Of a DNA stretch of 18,248 nt, positions 15,089 to 18,248 are shown piece by piece. The number at the start of each line of letters is the position of its first letter. Position 1 is the stretch's first letter. Under the pieces are notes generated by a model. That model did no database searches. It had not been told where the DNA came from and saw nothing but the letters and a program-made list of their open reading frames with translations. This stretch comes from Bacteroidia bacterium. Its GTDB lineage: Bacteria; Bacteroidota; Bacteroidia; Cytophagales; Cyclobacteriaceae. Position numbers and translations under genes: made by a program. The DNA is taken from contig JANXRR010000090.1 in assembly GCA_025356795.1 (NCBI GenBank), positions 1 through 18,248 on the forward strand, in the 5' to 3' direction.

Positions 15089-16516
15089 TTGAGGCGTTAC
15101 ACTGACTTAACCGAACTCCAACACGATCTTTTTAATGGCCTGCAGACTTGTGTGGCTATTGTAGAAGATCATTTGAATAAAATCGAGAGTAAAAGTCATT
15201 TGAATGCTTTCTTAACAGTTTATACAGATGAAGCCCTTGAACGGGCTTCTTTTGTTGATACCAAAATAAAACAAGGTAAAGCTGGTAAACTAGCAGGTTT
15301 AGTAGTTGGAATAAAAGATGTTTTGGCCTACAATAACCATCCCCTTCAAGGCAGCAGTAAAATATTAAATGGTTTTATTTCCCAATACACGGCAACGGCT
15401 GTTCAACGATTATTAGATGAAGATGCCATCATAATAGGAAGACAAAATTGTGATGAATTTGCGATGGGTTCGTCCAATGAAAATTCTGCTTTTGGCCCTG
15501 TGTTAAATGACCTTGATAATTCAAGAGTACCAGGTGGCTCTTCCGGTGGCTCGGCAGTGGCGGTAATGGCCGATATGTGCAGGGTGTCCCTCGGATCTGA
15601 TACGGGAGGTTCTGTACGTCAACCTGCCTCTTTTTGTGGTGTATATGGCCTTAAGCCAACCTATTCAAGAATATCGCGCTATGGACTAATTGCCTATGCA
15701 TCATCTTTTGATTGTGTAGGGATTTTCTCTAAAAATTTGAACGACATGGTCAGGGTGTTAGAGGTTATTGCTGGCCCCGATGATTTTGATAGCACAGTTT
15801 CGCAACAGCCAATTGAGCCTTATGCAAACAAGCCTGTTAAAACAAACGGGAAATTTAGAGTTGCCTGCTTTCGCGAAGCCATTGAAACCAGTGGGCTTCA
15901 GTCAGAAGTAAAAGCAACCCTTGAAAACAAAATTCAATCCTTACGAAACGCAGGTCATGAAGTAGAGTTGATTGACTTTCCCCTAACGCAATATTTACTC
16001 CCCACCTATTACATTCTTGCTACGGCAGAAGCAAGCTCTAATCTTTCGCGTTTTGATGGCGTTCGCTATGGCTATAGAAGTTCTCAGACGCACGATCTTC
16101 AGAGCATGTATAAAAAATCAAGAGCAGAAGCTTTTGGGAAGGAAGTTCAACGGAGAATTTTGCTTGGAACGTTTGTACTGAGTTCCAGTTATTATGATGC
16201 ATATTACACAAAAGCTCAAAAAGTAAGGAGATTGATCCGCGATAAAACGAAAGAGATTTTCTCTACTTATGATGTAATACTTACTCCAACAGCTCCCACT
16301 ACTGCTTTTAAATTAGGTGAACACAGTGCCAATCCTGTGGAAATGTATTTGGCCGATATTTATTCTGTGCATGCAAATGTAGCAGGTGTACCAGGTATTT
16401 CTGTTCCATCGGGGCATGATAAACTGGGTATGCCGATTGGGCTACAACTGATGGCAAACGACTTTGAAGAATATAAACTTTTTCAGTTTGCAGAAATGTT
16501 AAGTAATTTGCAATGA
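15089..16516 (+). CDS. gatA: Asp-tRNA(Asn)/Glu-tRNA(Gln) amidotransferase subunit A
   Basis: GatA is the amidase subunit of GatCAB, which hydrolyses glutamine and passes ammonia to mischarged Glu-tRNA(Gln) or Asp-tRNA(Asn). The 475-aa length is normal. The Ser-cis-Ser-Lys triad is intact: Lys76 in VGIKDVL, Ser151 in PGGSSGGSA and Ser175 in GSDTGGSVRQPA, at the expected spacing. RYGLIAYASSFDCVG (197-211) is also typical of GatA. The start is a TTG at 15089, two bases after the tatA stop, with no better ATG in the aligned N-terminus, so translational coupling to tatA is likely. gatB and gatC are not seen. The link with tatA and mltD has no obvious functional logic. Confidence 0.95.
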   Translation: MRRYTDLTELQHDLFNGLQTCVAIVEDHLNKIESKSHLNAFLTVYTDEALERASFVDTKIKQGKAGKLAGLVVGIKDVLAYNNHPLQGSSKILNGFISQYTATAVQRLLDEDAIIIGRQNCDEFAMGSSNENSAFGPVLNDLDNSRVPGGSSGGSAVAVMADMCRVSLGSDTGGSVRQPASFCGVYGLKPTYSRISRYGLIAYASSFDCVGIFSKNLNDMVRVLEVIAGPDDFDSTVSQQPIEPYANKPVKTNGKFRVACFREAIETSGLQSEVKATLENKIQSLRNAGHEVELIDFPLTQYLLPTYYILATAEASSNLSRFDGVRYGYRSSQTHDLQSMYKKSRAEAFGKEVQRRILLGTFVLSSSYYDAYYTKAQKVRRLIRDKTKEIFSTYDVILTPTAPTTAFKLGEHSANPVEMYLADIYSVHANVAGVPGISVPSGHDKLGMPIGLQLMANDFEEYKLFQFAEMLSNLQ

Positions 16517-16537
16517 TTTTTTGCGTTTAACCAATTT

Positions 16538-17959
16538 ATGATGAACGTCCGCTTTCTAAAAAAGGTCTTTAGTATATCCGCTGCTTTGTTAAGTAGTGTT
16601 GCCTTTGCTCAGCAAGAACCAGCAGCCGATTCTTTAAAGATTGCCTTGGAGCTATCGTTAAGTTCTGACTCAATTAAACCAAATTTTCTGAGCCCGGTTG
16701 TTACTGAATATATTCCTGGTGACGATGCACCTGAATTGATAGCCGATAGATTGAGTTGCCTACAGCGCACCATTGCCCTTCCTTACAACGATAGAGTGCA
16801 TGCATTTATAAATTATTTTACAGTTCGCGATCGCGATTACACCAGAATGATTCTTAGAAGGCAGCATTTGTATTTTCCTCTTTTCGAAAAGCATCTTGCG
16901 CTCTATAATCTGCCAGAAGAATTAAAGTATTTAGCAGTTATTGAATCCGGATTAAATCCACGGGCAGTATCTGGGGCTCGGGCTGTTGGTTTGTGGCAGT
17001 TTATGTCAGCCACTGGAAAATATTTTGACCTCAATCATGATTGGTATCAAGATGAACGAATGGACCCTGAAAAATCTACCCAAGCGGCATGTCGGTATCT
17101 GAGTCAATTATATTCCATTTTTAAAGATTGGCATTTAGCTTTGGCTGCTTATAATTCTGGGCCTGGTACTGTTGCCCGTGCTATAAAGAGATCGGGTAAT
17201 AAGCGGTCATTTTGGGAGATATACAATTTCTTGCCACAAGAAACGCGCTCGTACGTTCCTCAATACATTGCCATCATTTATGCTTTAAATCATGCCGAAG
17301 AACACAATATTATTGAACCTTATAAGGAAGAATTGCTGCCAAATGATACGCTTTTGGTTACTCACTACTTGCACTTTGAAACTTTCGCGAAACTAACAGG
17401 CACCTGCTTAGAGGAGTTGCAAAAGCTTAATCCTTCAATTCATAGAGGAGCCATCCCGGAAGGAAAAACAATGACCATTTATGTTCCTCAATTTGCCAAG
17501 CAAAAGTTGGATTTGAATAGGAGCATTATTTTGGATTCGGCATCAAAAGTGGGAAAAAATGAAATCGAACCTTTAGCGAAAAATGCATTTGGAAATACGG
17601 ATGGTAAAAAAGTGGTGAACCATAAGGTTAAAACAGGAGAGGGACTTGGTTCAATTGCTAAAAAATATTCAGTTCGAATTGAGGATATAAAAAAGTGGAA
17701 TAATCTTAGCGGAAATTTAATCCATCCAGACAAAAACTTATCTATTTGGATTGAGGCAAGAAGCAAGGTTTCCAGTGCCTCTTCTCTACAAATAAGAAAC
17801 CTTATTGATAAAGATGGTAAGATTTACACCGTGCAGCCTGGCGATACGCTATGGGACATATCGCGCAAATTTGAAGGCCTTACTATTGAGCGGATCAAAA
17901 GCCTTAATAAAATGAAAACAGTTAAGCTTCAACCGGGCCAAAAACTGATCGTAGGCTAA
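16538..17959 (+). CDS. mltD: Membrane-bound lytic murein transglycosylase D (MltD-like) with LysM domains
   Basis: This 473-aa envelope protein should cleave peptidoglycan between MurNAc and GlcNAc, leaving 1,6-anhydro ends. It starts with a Sec signal peptide (FLKKVFSISAALLSSVAFAQ, cleavage near residue 24); no lipobox cysteine is evident, so it may be periplasmic rather than a lipoprotein. The SLT domain spans about 110-235, with catalytic Glu136 in VIESGLNPRAVS, then GLWQFMSATG (151-160) and LALAAYNSGPGTVARA (200-215). Two clear LysM domains follow, HKVKTGEGLGSIAKKYSV (362-379) and YTVQPGDTLWDISRKFEG (430-447), for glycan binding; a weaker LysM-like segment lies at about 268-317. E. coli MltD has the same SLT-LysM plan. 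It follows gatA by 21 bp and is probably cotranscribed. ATG 16538 or the next ATG at 16541 could be used. Confidence 0.92.
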   Translation: MMNVRFLKKVFSISAALLSSVAFAQQEPAADSLKIALELSLSSDSIKPNFLSPVVTEYIPGDDAPELIADRLSCLQRTIALPYNDRVHAFINYFTVRDRDYTRMILRRQHLYFPLFEKHLALYNLPEELKYLAVIESGLNPRAVSGARAVGLWQFMSATGKYFDLNHDWYQDERMDPEKSTQAACRYLSQLYSIFKDWHLALAAYNSGPGTVARAIKRSGNKRSFWEIYNFLPQETRSYVPQYIAIIYALNHAEEHNIIEPYKEELLPNDTLLVTHYLHFETFAKLTGTCLEELQKLNPSIHRGAIPEGKTMTIYVPQFAKQKLDLNRSIILDSASKVGKNEIEPLAKNAFGNTDGKKVVNHKVKTGEGLGSIAKKYSVRIEDIKKWNNLSGNLIHPDKNLSIWIEARSKVSSASSLQIRNLIDKDGKIYTVQPGDTLWDISRKFEGLTIERIKSLNKMKTVKLQPGQKLIVG

Positions 17960-18046
17960 AAAATCCCTTCCACTTATCAATTACCAATTATCAAATTCTA
18001 ATTGTAATTTGGTGTTTGGTATTTTCATTATTAATAATTCTAATCC

Positions 18047-18248
18047 ATGTCAATTAAAATAAGAAAACAGGATGCACTTGATTATCATACTCAAGGGCAA
18101 CCTGGTAAAATTGAAGTAGTGCCCACCAAGCAATTAAGCACACAACTGGATTTGGCTTTGGCCTATTCACCCGGTGTTGCAGAACCTTGCAAAGAGATAG
18201 CTGCCAATAAAGAAGATGTTTATAAATATACAGCTAAAGGAAATTTAG
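18047..18248 (+). CDS. maeB: NADP-dependent malic enzyme, 5' part
   Basis: An open frame from ATG 18047 runs off the window end; 67 codons are visible. [32 protein letters not shown] and YKYTAKGNL match the N-terminus of MaeB-type malic enzymes, which decarboxylate malate to pyruvate with NADP+. In MaeB-type proteins the catalytic domain is followed by a phosphotransacetylase-like domain; whether this one is full length cannot be seen. It lies 87 bp after mltD on the same strand in an AT-rich spacer, so an own promoter is plausible. Short MaeA-like NAD enzymes have a different N-terminus, so the MaeB type is favoured. Confidence 0.88.
   Translation, partial: MSIKIRKQDALDYHTQGQPGKIEVVPTKQLSTQLDLALAYSPGVAEPCKEIAANKEDVYKYTAKGNL

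Noticed and set aside
17960..18046. Imperfect inverted repeat in the spacer between mltD and the malic enzyme gene
   Set aside because: Made of low-complexity AATT/CCAAT runs with mismatches and no GC-rich stem or T-run; cannot be separated from AT-rich background.

Overview
The window looks like the chromosome of a Bacteroidota bacterium, most likely a Cytophagales member. Four things suggest this: a secreted protein with a type IX secretion (T9SS) type B C-terminal sorting domain, almost no Shine-Dalgarno sites before the genes, several sequences close to the Bacteroidota -33 TTTG / -7 TAnnTTTG promoter, and AT-rich spacers. The order-level placement is inferred.

Layout. Positions 1-565 hold the 3' end of an N-acyl-D-amino-acid deacylase gene, followed by a 61-aa hypothetical ORF. 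A 770-aa acyl-CoA dehydrogenase/oxidase-like gene (803-3115) is on the minus strand. After a roughly 300-bp gap come osmC (3420-3830) and a leucine operon leuC-leuD-leuB-leuA (4003-8438, all plus). This operon supplies isopropylmalate synthase, both isopropylmalate isomerase subunits and isopropylmalate dehydrogenase, so the whole branch from 2-ketoisovalerate to 2-ketoisocaproate is encoded here. A strong terminator-like hairpin sits between osmC and leuC, directly behind the only good promoter candidate.

The oddest stretch is 8278-9681. The last 161 bp of leuA occur twice in direct orientation, 1,243 bp apart, at about 86% identity, and 15 of the 19 changed codons are synonymous. Between the copies lies a decayed minus-strand gene (a PQQ-like beta-propeller) with a probable frameshift, an in-frame stop and an apparently missing 5' end. 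I read this as a small foreign or rearranged insertion that joined leuA to a diverged 3' end and left the other 3' end stranded as a fragment.

Right of this are a 904-aa T9SS-exported repeat protein (minus, 9683-12397), divergent rlmD (12546-13958), a 247-aa three-helix membrane protein with a zinc ribbon (minus), and a compact plus-strand group tatA-gatA-mltD. The window ends in the first 67 codons of a malic enzyme gene. Apart from the leuA region this is mostly core metabolism and housekeeping. I saw no tRNA, rRNA, CRISPR array, transposase or integrase.
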